64,000 bases of DNA, from NCBI GenBank assembly GCA_934539295.1, contig CAKTCN010000012.1:16473-80472 (forward strand), given 5' to 3'. The first letter of the stretch is position 1, and every line of letters begins with the position of its first letter. Shown one piece after another: positions 8,432 to 17,185 of this stretch. The position numbers were made by a program, and so were the translations under genes. Origin of the DNA: an uncultured Allosphingosinicella sp. (GTDB taxonomy: Bacteria; Pseudomonadota; Alphaproteobacteria; Sphingomonadales; Sphingomonadaceae). Under the pieces are notes generated by a model. That model saw only the letters and a list, made by a program, of their open reading frames with translations, was not told the DNA's origin and did no database searches.

Positions 8432-10021
8432 ATGGCAACGAGCCGAACCATCGACGGTACGCCGGAGAAGCACATCTTTCGCGGTATGATCGCGGACTAT
8501 GATCTGCAGACCGGTCTCTGCGAGCTCCTGGACAACGCGCTCGACTTCTGGGCGGCCAACAAGCGCAAGGCGACGCTGAAAATCGAAATCGAGCTGGATG
8601 TTGCGCGTCAGGTCATCAAGGTCAGGGACAATGCCGGAGGGGTCAAAGAGAGCGACCTTCGCCTCCTGGTCGCGCCCGGCGCGAGCCGCCAGATCGTTAC
8701 CGAAAACCTGATCGGGATCTTTGGCGTCGGCGGAAAGCGTGCCGGCGTGGCGCTCGGCGAGCTGGTTGAGATTCGCACGCGCCACAAGAAGGAGCAGAGC
8801 TATAAAATCCAGATCGACGACGAATGGCTGCAGCGGGACAGCTGGGACATCGACTATGTGGACTGCGCCGCGATCGGCCCAGGATGCACTATCGTTGAGA
8901 TATCGAAGCTGCGGCAGCCCTTTAGCGCCGGCGATGTGGCGTGGATCGGCGCGCGGCTCGGCGAAACTTATGGGCGGTTCCTGAGCGGGAATTGCCAGAT
9001 GGCGCTGAACGGGGAGCCTGTCGTGGGCAAGTCATTCGAGGTGTGGTCCTACCCTCCCGATTACCTGCCGCGGACGCTGACCTTCTCGATCAAGCCGGAT
9101 GGCGAACGTGAGCTTCAGGTGACGATGGGCGCCGGTCTGATCGGCGATCGCGACGCGGAAGCCGAGAACTACGGCGTCTATATCTACTGCAACGATCGCC
9201 TGATCGTGAAGGAGATGCGTGAGCGCGACGTCGGCTACTACGTGACGGGAGAGGCGGGCGTTCCGCACCCCGATGCTTCGCTATGCCGGGTGATCGTCAG
9301 CTTGGTCGGGAACGCCGAGCTGATGCCGTGGAACAGCAGCAAGAGCGACGTAAACATCGCCCACCCGTCCTTCATGCAGCTTCGGACGAACGTGATCGCC
9401 CTCGTCACCTACTACAGCAAATTGTCTCGCCGCCTGAAGAACAGCTGGGACGAAGAGGTCTTCGCCCATCCGGTTGGAGAGATCGAGGAAATTGATCCGA
9501 CGGAAGTCGCTGCCGGACACAAGCTCATACTGCCGAAGCTGCCCCGTGGGCGGCGCGCATCGTATCTCGAACAGGCTCGCCAGCTTAATGCCAAAAAGAT
9601 GGAAGCCAATCAGGTCACCGTTGGACTCGTGGATGCGATGATCATGGTCGACGCGCTGTCACGCGTGAAGGTCGAAACACGGAATCGCGCGGCGCTGATT
9701 CTGCTCGACAGCAATTTCGAGATCGCGCTGAAGGAGTATATTGTCACCAACAAAGCGGCGTTTCCGCCAAACGTCTACACCGACAAGCACATCAAGGAAA
9801 TCCTCAGCCAGCGCACGACAGTCGTAAAAGAGGTGCAGGCAAAAGTGCCCAAGTTCACGCCGACCATGGTTGCCCAGGCGGACTTCTTCTATGCCTTGCG
9901 CAACAAGCTCATCCACGAGCGCACGACCATCCCGATCAACGATCGGCAAATCGCCGATTACCGCAAGCTGGTCGAAAGCGTGTTGAGGCTGCTGTTTGAT
10001 CTCCGCTTCCCTGGAGTCTGA
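8432..10021 (+). CDS. Second GHKL ATPase, with a C-terminal HEPN-like motif
   Basis: 529 aa. The Bergerat fold is at the N-terminus: canonical N-box CELLDNALD (Glu31, Asp34, Asn35), G1 RDNAGG (Asp66), and a GIFGVGGKRAG G2-type loop (about 92-102). The last 150 residues are helical and contain RNKLIHER, giving Arg490-x4-His495, the spacing of the HEPN ribonuclease motif. That makes a GHKL-HEPN fusion plausible, although R-x4-H also occurs in HEPN-like folds without activity. It has its own 163-bp upstream gap, so it may have a separate promoter, but it is co-directional with the MORC/Z1/nuclease genes and the same kind of protein is known beside them. It is the last gene of the cluster. Confidence 0.82.
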   Translation: MATSRTIDGTPEKHIFRGMIADYDLQTGLCELLDNALDFWAANKRKATLKIEIELDVARQVIKVRDNAGGVKESDLRLLVAPGASRQIVTENLIGIFGVGGKRAGVALGELVEIRTRHKKEQSYKIQIDDEWLQRDSWDIDYVDCAAIGPGCTIVEISKLRQPFSAGDVAWIGARLGETYGRFLSGNCQMALNGEPVVGKSFEVWSYPPDYLPRTLTFSIKPDGERELQVTMGAGLIGDRDAEAENYGVYIYCNDRLIVKEMRERDVGYYVTGEAGVPHPDASLCRVIVSLVGNAELMPWNSSKSDVNIAHPSFMQLRTNVIALVTYYSKLSRRLKNSWDEEVFAHPVGEIEEIDPTEVAAGHKLILPKLPRGRRASYLEQARQLNAKKMEANQVTVGLVDAMIMVDALSRVKVETRNRAALILLDSNFEIALKEYIVTNKAAFPPNVYTDKHIKEILSQRTTVVKEVQAKVPKFTPTMVAQADFFYALRNKLIHERTTIPINDRQIADYRKLVESVLRLLFDLRFPGV

Positions 10022-10601
10022 GCCGGAGGGAGCCGACAATGGTCGGCGAGCCCTGAACCTCTTCCGTAGGGGTCACCATCGTCAAGCGGAAATCGGCAGA
10101 TTTCCGCCACTTTCGACGATGAGGGCGAATTCACCCCCACATTTCGTCCCACAATTATTTCCGGCTTTGATGGAACGCAGTGGCATGCCTTGGCGCCTCC
10201 AATCGCGCCCTCGCCGATATGTAGGTTGGATAGGCCGCCCATTTAGGTCCGCTATTGGGCCGGAAGAAGAAGGTCCGCTCTTGGGCACGATCAAAGGAAA
10301 GCAGACCGGGCCGTCCATGCTGACGCACATCGCGTCACGAGCGGGTTTGGCCTCGGTCCAAGCTCATAGCGGCTATAGGAGGAGCATCTCGGAGACTTCC
10401 CGAACTAGCCGCGGACCGCTCGCTTCCTTCTTTCCGTTAGCCGGCAGAGGGGGCTCGGCACCTTTTGGCGAGCGGTGGGCGATCAGCCTTCATAAGGGGC
10501 CCCGCCAGCAGCGTCTCCGTTAGCGCACCCTATTCAAGCAACGAAAAGGCTACGTATAGCTCGACGTCGAGGAGCGGCCAGAGGGCCGCCCCTCATTTGA
10601 A
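10022..10601. other. Non-coding stretch between defence cluster and protease/lipoprotein genes
   Basis: 580 bp with no convincing gene; open frames here have poor codon use. A short hairpin GCCGAC-AATG-GTCGGC (10032-10047) follows the upstream stop and could end transcription, though it lacks a T-run. Two near-identical 15-mers, GGTCCGCTATTGGGC (10246-10260) and GGTCCGCTCTTGGGC (10272-10286), form a direct repeat with a 26-bp period. Confidence 0.6.
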
Positions 10602-11627
10602 CTAATTTTTCCCACGAATCTTGGCGACTGCCTTTTTGAGGGCTTCGTTATTCTCTCCGCCGGCTTCCAGCTTTGTGATGTTATCGGTCACGCTCCCGAA
10701 AGCGGCGATCGCGCCTCCGAGGCTTGAGATTGCGGCTGTGAGATCTTCCTTCGAGTATTTCCCACTCGTCACGTTCTGCAGTCGGGTGATTGCTTTATCA
10801 ACGTCTGTATAGGCGAGCGTCGGGTCTTGCGATCGGAGCGTGTCGTAGACCTCGGCCGCTTCCAATACCTTTTCTTTCTCTACCTCTTCCAGAAGATTGT
10901 CTGCCAGAGCCGGACGGAGCACAGCGTCAAACTGGTGGGCAGCTGCTGCCCGCTCGTAGTCCGACTTCCGCTGTGCGAAGGTTCGTAGCTCGGCAATGTT
11001 GCTCTTCAGTCGTTCACCATTCCCGCGAAGGTACGCGACGATCGCCCGCTCACGCTGCTGCTGATCTACAATACCCAGCACACCAGTCGCGACAGGCTTC
11101 ACCAAGTCCCAGAGCGCGATCAGTCCAGCAAGTTGACCGGCGAACTCTTGTTGGGACTGTGAGACAAAAGCGTCCCTCGCCTGCGTAAAGTTCCGTGCGT
11201 CTGTTCGGCAGCTCATCCGAGCGGCACTCGCGGCGTCTTTTGGATCGAGACCACCGGAGCCAATGCTGTACCCCACGATCGTTGAAGCGGCCAATTCGGA
11301 AAACCCGGTAGGGCTCTCTCCCGCGACTGTCTGCAAGGCCGCGGCTGATACTCCGAGTTCCTGTGCCAGCTGGGCCGTCTTGACTGATTGATAAATGGGC
11401 GCGCAGAGTAAAGCGGCAGAGTCCCCGGAAATGTCGCTAAAGTCCCCGCCGACTGCATCGAGCATCGCTCCCCTGAGCTGGTTCGGGTAGTCGCCCAGCG
11501 AAGACGTAAGCGACGTGTTCATCGTCTCGAAGGACTTTCCTAGAGACGCTGCAGCCGGTCGGTAGACGGCAGAACCGCACCCAGACAGAACGAGTGCGGC
11601 ACAGGCTAAGTAACATGCATGTTTCAC
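10602..11627 (-). CDS. Putative lipoprotein, mostly helical
   Basis: 341 aa. The GTG at 11625-11627 is chosen as start because GGGGAGAGG lies just upstream; a longer frame reaches back into the protease gene. The N-terminus is a lipoprotein signal: KH, a hydrophobic stretch, then the lipobox LSGC, so the mature protein should be lipid-anchored in the periplasm. The rest is Ala/Glu-rich and helical with coiled-coil-like parts and no enzyme motif I know. It starts 20 nt after the stop of the trypsin-like protease gene, so the two are one operon and may act together at the envelope. Function unknown. Confidence 0.72.
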   Translation of the reverse strand: MKHACYLACAALVLSGCGSAVYRPAAASLGKSFETMNTSLTSSLGDYPNQLRGAMLDAVGGDFSDISGDSAALLCAPIYQSVKTAQLAQELGVSAAALQTVAGESPTGFSELAASTIVGYSIGSGGLDPKDAASAARMSCRTDARNFTQARDAFVSQSQQEFAGQLAGLIALWDLVKPVATGVLGIVDQQQRERAIVAYLRGNGERLKSNIAELRTFAQRKSDYERAAAAHQFDAVLRPALADNLLEEVEKEKVLEAAEVYDTLRSQDPTLAYTDVDKAITRLQNVTSGKYSKEDLTAAISSLGGAIAAFGSVTDNITKLEAGGENNEALKKAVAKIRGKN

Positions 11628-11647
11628 TTTAAGCCTCTCCCCCTGAT

Positions 11648-13000
11648 TCAGATAGGTTGTAAGCCCCACTCGGCCAGCTTCTGCTTTATGGCTGCGGCTG
11701 GCACCGCGCAGTTACGAAGGCCGCCGGCGCTTCGATGAAGCGCAATGATCTTCTGTCCTTGGGTATCAAGCAGAGGCGAGCCGCTCGACCCACTCTCCGC
11801 GTCGCAAACGTGAGATATCCCCGATGGATCGATCCCCTTGCTCCGCTCCTCGGGTGTTGCGTTACAATACTGCGATGTAGTCGGCTGCATCGGTGAGTGC
11901 CGCTTTACCCTACATTGCGGGGGCGGCATGGCGAATTTCTGATACAGGCGTGCACTCACGGCATCGAACCAGTACTGGATCTGCCATGCTTGAAAATCCT
12001 GGTCGCCAGGCTGTGCCAAGTACGATCCATCGTCCAGCGGGAGGATCGCCGAGGAGAATGGCGCTGGCAATTGATCTGCTGAGATCTTGAGCACCGCAAT
12101 GTCGAGGCGAGTGCTTGAAGGGGGCGGACTGACGACTCGCGCACGACATCTGACGCTCCCGCTGACAGGCGTCCCCTGTAGGAGCGTGTCGCGAATGAGC
12201 TTCAGCTCTCCGAAATGGACGACGTGATGATTGGTCGATTGTGTTGCGCAATGGAGATTTGTCAGGATCAAGCCACGCCCGATCTGAACACCATTGCAGG
12301 AGCGAACCATCTCGCCGTCGCGAAAGTAGATAGCCACAACTGCATTGGGGGCACCGCTAGTGCTGATCGCGCCATTCTCGCGTTCCAGCTGGGCCGGGGT
12401 GGCGGGGATCTGCGTGCCCACCACAGGAGGCTGCCCGCCTACCGGAGGAGGCGGCTGCACGGGCACCCCGTCGAAGTCTCCAATCACCTGTCCTTCCGGC
12501 ATGGCGCCGGGGCGCGGCAGCGGCGAACGACCCGGCCAGAGCTGACTCGGCGGAAATCGTGTGAAAGGATGGTCATTCGGCACTAAGGCTACGGGTCTGA
12601 TTGCCCCGCTAACGCTTGCCTTGTGCTCGGTGTCGTTTTCAACCGGGCGGGTTGTAGAGGTCTCACCCAGCGTGACCCGCAGCAAGGTTTGGTCCGCGCT
12701 CAACTGTTCCGGGCGGATCGTGTCCCGGTTGACGATCTGCCTGAGTGCGCCGTCCTCCGTTTCCAACAGAATGTTGCCGCCGCGCTTAAAGAACAAGCTT
12801 GGGTGCCCGTCCTCCAATCGGCTTATGTCAAAAATCTGAGAGCGGCCGAGTTCTTGCCTTGGAACAACGACATGTTGAACCAAGTGGTGTGGTGTAGCAT
12901 GGATCGGGGTGACCTCACACGGTAGCACGTCCACCTGTGTCGTTCCGGGTGAGCCCAGAGCGAATACGAGCATAACAGCAACTGCCGATCTGAGTCGCAT
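11648..13000 (-). CDS. Secreted trypsin-like serine protease
   Basis: 450 aa. It has an N-terminal signal peptide (MRLRSAVAVMLVFALGSPG). Residues about 40-210 are a poorly conserved Pro-rich region. The C-terminal half is a chymotrypsin-fold domain with the full triad: His in LILTNLHCA, Asp in STRLDIAVLKI, Ser in ESGSSGSPLL. Several Cys residues fit disulfides outside the cytoplasm. First gene of a two-gene leftward operon with a lipoprotein. Because it is exported it is unlikely to be one of the cytoplasmic protease effectors of anti-phage systems; a cell-surface or mating-related role within the mobile element is possible but not shown. Confidence 0.85.
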   Translation of the reverse strand: MRLRSAVAVMLVFALGSPGTTQVDVLPCEVTPIHATPHHLVQHVVVPRQELGRSQIFDISRLEDGHPSLFFKRGGNILLETEDGALRQIVNRDTIRPEQLSADQTLLRVTLGETSTTRPVENDTEHKASVSGAIRPVALVPNDHPFTRFPPSQLWPGRSPLPRPGAMPEGQVIGDFDGVPVQPPPPVGGQPPVVGTQIPATPAQLERENGAISTSGAPNAVVAIYFRDGEMVRSCNGVQIGRGLILTNLHCATQSTNHHVVHFGELKLIRDTLLQGTPVSGSVRCRARVVSPPPSSTRLDIAVLKISADQLPAPFSSAILPLDDGSYLAQPGDQDFQAWQIQYWFDAVSARLYQKFAMPPPQCRVKRHSPMQPTTSQYCNATPEERSKGIDPSGISHVCDAESGSSGSPLLDTQGQKIIALHRSAGGLRNCAVPAAAIKQKLAEWGLQPI

Positions 13001-13539
13001 GGTGCCCTCCGACGACGCTGTTCCCTAAGCTTAAACTTCGTCGACGTGGAATCAACTAGTTAGTTTGGTCTCCTGTTTGAGCAGGCTCTGGACGCGTCTT
13101 CGAAGAGCAGTTGTGCCTATTGCAGGCACGGCGGCCGTTTCCCACGACTTCTGCCAGTGCGGGTGCAACGGCCTCGAACCAGCCCTTTGCCATGCGGCAG
13201 CGCTCTGCTGGCGCCGGGCCGGTGAGGCATGTTCTTCGAAGGCAACTGGGCGCCAACGACGATCGGCAGCCTAAGGTGCTGCCATTCGCAGACGAGCAGG
13301 ACTCTCTCTCGTGGATGTCCGATGGCAAGGCGACATTGAGCACCCCCTGAAGAAGACCCCTCGACTTGATCAAAAACCGATTCATGCCTGAGCTGCTGAA
13401 GAGAAGATCCCGAGATAGGCGAAATGTTGGCTTTGGGTCGAAGTCGGAGGTAGCGCGCGCACTTGAATGATTGTCCGCTTCTGGGAACCGGCAAGCGGCC
13501 GCTGAGCGGCTGCAACTGGGGCGCAAAGCCGACGTCACC
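13001..13539. other. Non-coding stretch downstream of traA and upstream of the protease gene
   Basis: 539 bp with no gene I can support; the longest open frame (leftward) is Arg/Ser-rich and looks like a shadow. The promoter of the leftward protease/lipoprotein operon must lie near 13001-13100. A motif TGTCCGCTTCTGGGA near 13474 resembles the two 15-mers at 10246-10286, so a dispersed repeat may be present. Confidence 0.5.
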
Positions 13540-16356
13540 CTAGCGTCCAAGCCCGCGTCCCCGTCCAAAGTCGATCCCGTGATTAAACGCCAACTCCGCT
13601 CCAAGCCGGCGACCGGTGTCGATCGCGATCCCAAGCTGCTTCTTTCGTGCGGCGAGGATCGACTCCATCTGCGGATCACGCACAAGGCTCTTCGCCATAC
13701 CTGCCATCTCACTCTGGATGGCTTTGCGGCCCGCTACGTCTCCTGCCACATAGGCGCGCTGAGATTGCTTCTGCAGCTTGTCCCAGCGTGCGACGAACTG
13801 GTCGGCGCGTTTCGCCGGATCGGCCCGCATCTCGGCCACCAGCGCCATAGTGCGGATCGCCTGTTGCGGCCGTCCTTTCGCAGCCTCGTCGAGCATCGTG
13901 CGATCGGCGTTGAACACGTTCTGCAGGTCTCGCTTCACGCCGGGGCGTAGCCCCTCCATCTCAGCTACAGCCTTGTCGAGTGCGGCACGCTGATGCGGAA
14001 GCTCGGTGTAGCCCTCGGTTCGCACGCGTAGGATGTCGGCAGCCGCGCGGGCAACGCGCACGACCGATCGTGCGAACGGGCTCAGCTCCGGCACATCCGG
14101 CGTGACGCGGAGCTTCAGCCCGGCAAAGCGGTTGCGCGCTGGCTGCTGCACCTCGGTCCGTTCTGGAGCCGGATAATCTGCTGCCATGTCTTTGCCGCGC
14201 TCCCGCGACAGCGCCCGGGTCAACGCATGGCGGTCGGCAAAATCGTCGCGACCATAATGCAGATCGACACGTTCGCGATGCCGCGACAGCGCGACATAGG
14301 CGGCGTGCCGGTCGAGCCCCGGCGTTGCCAGCACGTGGACACGGTCGACCGTCACGCCCTGCGCCTTGTGGACGGTAGCGGCGTAGCCATGATCGATGTT
14401 GGCGTAGTCTTTCACATCGAAGGCGATTGAGCGTCCATCGTCGAGCAGCACTGCCATGCGCGCCTGGGTGACCGACTGCACTTGCCCAAGCGTGCCGTTC
14501 TTCACGCCTAGGCTACGCTCGTTGCGCAGGAACATCACGCGATCACCGGGCGCGAAGTCCCGCTGCCCGCTCTCGGTATTGATCGCCACGTCTTCGCCCA
14601 GCGCGCCCGCGGCACTCAGCCGGTCGCGTGCGGCATTATTCAGCGCCCGCACCTCGTCATTGGTGTGGGTGAGGATGATCCGCGAGGCGTCCGGCGCCTC
14701 GGAGCGATCCCGATCCCAGCGATCGATCAGCTCGGCGCGTGCGCCGCCGCGCGTCTCGGCCACATGAATGCGCTCGTGCCGCGCATACGCACTGACCGCT
14801 TCCGCAGTTCGCTCGGTTGCGAGGTAGCGCGTGGCGTCGCGCTGCCAATCCTCGCGCTGCCGACGGATCTCGGTGATCTCGATGCCGCCATGCCGCTCGG
14901 CAGTCGCTCGGAAGGCGGCGCCGGCCTCGATGGCCTGAAGCTGCTCGGGATCGCCGACCAGCACAACCTTGGCGCCGCGCTTTTCCGCTTCGGTGAGGAC
15001 GCGCTCCATCTGGCGCGTACCGATCATGCCGGCTTCGTCGATCACCAGCACATCACGGTTGGTCAGCAACTCGCGCCCTTCCGCCCATTGATGCTCCATG
15101 CTGGCGATCGTCCGCGACGCGATGCCGGAGCCGCTTTCCAGGTTTTCGGCAGCAATGCCGGACAGCGCTACGCCGCGGACCGAATAGCCTGCGCTCTCCC
15201 AAGCCTCCCGCGCGACACCGAGCATCGCCGACTTGCCGGTCCCAGCATAGCCGATCACGACGCCGAGCCCCTGACCCTTGGTGACATGGTCAAAGGCGCT
15301 GCGCTGCTCGCTCGACAGCACCAGCCCGCGCATTTCCGCGCGCACCAAAGCGAGCTTGCGATGCTGCTCGTCAAGCCCGTGTCGCCGCCCGGCCTCCAGC
15401 CGGACGGTGGCGCGCTCGAGCCGCGTTTCGGTCTCGACCATTTCCCGGCTGGTGAAGCGATCCTGGCCGCGCCCATCCTTGCCGAGCGCGACCAGCTCCG
15501 GCGACGCGCGTACCGCCGCCATCACCTGGTCGAACTGCTCCTTCCCCTCGCTATGCCGGTGCGCGAACATGGCGAGGTCCCGCGTGGTGAAGGTCGCCTG
15601 GTTGTGGGTGATCGTGTCGAGCGCGATGCGCGGGTCGGAAATGATCTTCGCGCCGTTCGAGCGGGCAATCTCGCGATGCTCGTCGACCCGTTCGAGTTCG
15701 AGACCCTTCACCGCCATGCGCGACGCCGCCGGGCCGATCTTGTGCTGGGGCTCCAGGGCAACGCCCTGCGCTTCAAAACTGCGATGATCAATGCGCGCAT
15801 CGATATCGAGCTCGGCCAGCCGTGTGTTGACGTGCTCAGCCCAGCGCTCGCGCCATTTCTCCAGCAGGTCGGTGCGGTTCCAGTCGCGGTTCTTCTTGCC
15901 GAACCCGTTCTCGTCTACATCGCGCAGAGTCAGCATGACGTGGGCGTGCGGCTTGGGCGCGCCGTCGGCGCCGACATCCCAATGCACGTTGAGGTCGGCG
16001 ATCATCCCGCGCGAGACGAACTCGCGCTCAACGAACTCGCGGGCGAGCCGAATACCCTCGACTTGGTCCAGCTCGCGCGGGATCGCGAATTCCACTTCGC
16101 GCGACAGCTGGGCGTCCTTGCGCAGCTCGGCGGTCTCGACCGCATTCCAGAGCTTTCCGCGCTCGGCCAGATGCTCGGGCGCGCCATCCGGCAGCATCAC
16201 TTCGGAGTGGACGACGCCAGGCTTGTTCGAGAAGTCGTGATGGCGATCGAGCCGCTGATCGTGAAGCCGCGAAGCCGAGCGATAGGCAGCGGAGGCAAGC
16301 GCCGACGATCCGTTGGCGCGGCTGATGATCTTGGCCGAGAAGTGGTAGATCGCCAT
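13540..16356 (-). CDS. traA: Ti-type conjugative relaxase/helicase TraA (MobQ family)
   Basis: 938 aa, close to the usual TraA size. The N-terminal relaxase domain has a candidate catalytic Tyr25 (ASAAYRSAS) and the metal-binding three-His set His125, His137 and His139 (PKPHAHVML). The following helicase domain has Walker A GYAGTGKSA (near Lys375) and a VIDEAGM Walker B, then an RTVHKAQG-like motif (ATVHKAQGVT). TraA nicks oriT and leads the strand into the recipient. It is divergent from two TraC/TraD-like genes, with a predicted oriT between them, as on Ti-type plasmids. No type IV secretion genes are in the window, so transfer would need outside machinery or genes further left. Confidence 0.92.
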   Translation of the reverse strand: MAIYHFSAKIISRANGSSALASAAYRSASRLHDQRLDRHHDFSNKPGVVHSEVMLPDGAPEHLAERGKLWNAVETAELRKDAQLSREVEFAIPRELDQVEGIRLAREFVEREFVSRGMIADLNVHWDVGADGAPKPHAHVMLTLRDVDENGFGKKNRDWNRTDLLEKWRERWAEHVNTRLAELDIDARIDHRSFEAQGVALEPQHKIGPAASRMAVKGLELERVDEHREIARSNGAKIISDPRIALDTITHNQATFTTRDLAMFAHRHSEGKEQFDQVMAAVRASPELVALGKDGRGQDRFTSREMVETETRLERATVRLEAGRRHGLDEQHRKLALVRAEMRGLVLSSEQRSAFDHVTKGQGLGVVIGYAGTGKSAMLGVAREAWESAGYSVRGVALSGIAAENLESGSGIASRTIASMEHQWAEGRELLTNRDVLVIDEAGMIGTRQMERVLTEAEKRGAKVVLVGDPEQLQAIEAGAAFRATAERHGGIEITEIRRQREDWQRDATRYLATERTAEAVSAYARHERIHVAETRGGARAELIDRWDRDRSEAPDASRIILTHTNDEVRALNNAARDRLSAAGALGEDVAINTESGQRDFAPGDRVMFLRNERSLGVKNGTLGQVQSVTQARMAVLLDDGRSIAFDVKDYANIDHGYAATVHKAQGVTVDRVHVLATPGLDRHAAYVALSRHRERVDLHYGRDDFADRHALTRALSRERGKDMAADYPAPERTEVQQPARNRFAGLKLRVTPDVPELSPFARSVVRVARAAADILRVRTEGYTELPHQRAALDKAVAEMEGLRPGVKRDLQNVFNADRTMLDEAAKGRPQQAIRTMALVAEMRADPAKRADQFVARWDKLQKQSQRAYVAGDVAGRKAIQSEMAGMAKSLVRDPQMESILAARKKQLGIAIDTGRRLGAELAFNHGIDFGRGRGLGR

Positions 16357-16383
16357 AGCGGCAATCCACTTACACTACACAAG

Positions 16384-16413
16384 CGACGTCGGCACGACGT
16401 ATAAGCGCGCCCT
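16384..16413. other. oriT: Predicted origin of transfer (oriT), MobQ type
   Basis: Between traA and the traC/D-like genes lies ACGTCG-GCA-CGACGT (16386-16400), a 6-bp inverted repeat, followed at once by TAAGCGCGCCCT (16402-16413). RSF1010/Ti-type oriT sites have the same layout: a short inverted repeat, then a core close to TAAGTGCGCCCT that is nicked after the GCG. By analogy the nick would be near 16409/16410 on one strand. Position next to a MobQ relaxase supports the call; it has not been shown to work. Confidence 0.7.
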
Positions 16414-16465
16414 CAAAAGATTTCATCTTCTTCGGGACGACTTCGCCCCACGGTGTTTCATGCCA

Positions 16466-16494
16466 TTTACGCTAATCGTTCGCATCAATAACTA
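16466..16494 (+). promoter_or_regulatory. Candidate promoter of the traC/D-like operon
   Basis: TTTACG (16466-16471), a 17-bp spacer, and TAACTA (16489-16494) precede the ATG at 16527 by 32 nt. Matches to the sigma-70 consensus are moderate; no better pair was seen in this intergenic region. Confidence 0.35.
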
Positions 16495-16526
16495 AGGCGT
16501 CCTCAACCCACAACTGAGGACCCGTC

Positions 16527-16847
16527 ATGCGCAAACCACGCGACTACGAATCGGAGCTGAAGGCGCTGGAGCAGAAAGCCCGACAACTGAAGGAGCGCAA
16601 GCTTCACCAGCTGGGCGAGCTGGTACTGGCAACCGGCGCGGACACGCTCTCGCCAGAGCACCTGGCCGGCGCGCTGCTGAGCGCCGTCGAGAGCGCGGAC
16701 GCCACAATCAAGGAGGGCTGGCGCAAGCGGGGTGCCGCCTTCTTTCAATCGGCACCGCGTAGCGCTCGACGCGCTGACAAGAACGAGCATCGCAGCGCCC
16801 CGGACAAGAGCAGCGAGGTACCGGCTTCAAGCCAGGAGCGTGCGTGA
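16527..16847 (+). CDS. Conjugal transfer accessory protein, TraC/TraD-like
   Basis: 106 aa, small, charged and helical: an N-terminal basic coiled region (YESELKALEQKARQLKERK) followed by a helix-turn segment and a Ser/Lys-rich tail. Small proteins with this MRKPRDYE start lie divergently from traA on Ti-type plasmids, where they help load the relaxase at oriT. The stop is overlapped by the next gene's GTG. Naming between TraC and TraD varies in this family, so no symbol is given. Confidence 0.75.
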   Translation: MRKPRDYESELKALEQKARQLKERKLHQLGELVLATGADTLSPEHLAGALLSAVESADATIKEGWRKRGAAFFQSAPRSARRADKNEHRSAPDKSSEVPASSQERA

Positions 16848-17079
16848 CGACAAGCGAGCCTGGGTTGTGAAGCGACGCGAACGCACGCGCCAGTTGATTG
16901 AGCTTGGCGGCCTCGTTGCTAAAGCAGGACTGATCGACCTGACCGACGATGATCGGGCGGTGATCTTTGGCATTCTGGTGACCGCTTCGGCGATGCTGCA
17001 GGGCGATGATCGAGAACAGGCCCTGACATCCTGGCGGCGCCGTGGGAAAAGAGCATTCGACCAAGCGACGGACGATTGA
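16840..17079 (+). CDS. Conjugal transfer protein, TraD-like
   Basis: 79 aa from GTG at 16840, overlapping the stop of the preceding gene by 8 nt with AGGAG just before it; a second GTG at 16864 is an alternative. Contains RRERTRQLIELGGLVAKAG then LTDDDRAVIFGIL, the recurring core of TraD-type relaxosome accessory proteins. Translationally coupled to the upstream gene and divergent from traA; probably helps assemble the relaxosome. Confidence 0.72.
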   Translation: MRDDKRAWVVKRRERTRQLIELGGLVAKAGLIDLTDDDRAVIFGILVTASAMLQGDDREQALTSWRRRGKRAFDQATDD

Positions 17080-17185
17080 TCACCAGCTTCATTGCACCGT
17101 CAACAAATAGTCCCCAGAGCGATGCGGCAGGATGAACAGCAAGCTTGCAACTTCATCGCCGCTGCTTGGATAGAAGGGTCGCGAA

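Noticed and set aside
13056..13712. 218-aa leftward open frame overlapping the end of traA
   Set aside because: Arg/Ser/Cys-rich composition, no motif, and it overlaps the well-supported relaxase gene by more than 170 bp; typical of a GC-rich shadow frame.
14665..16404. 579-aa open frame opposite traA
   Set aside because: Exact antisense of the relaxase/helicase, whose motifs are intact; codon use does not support coding on this strand.
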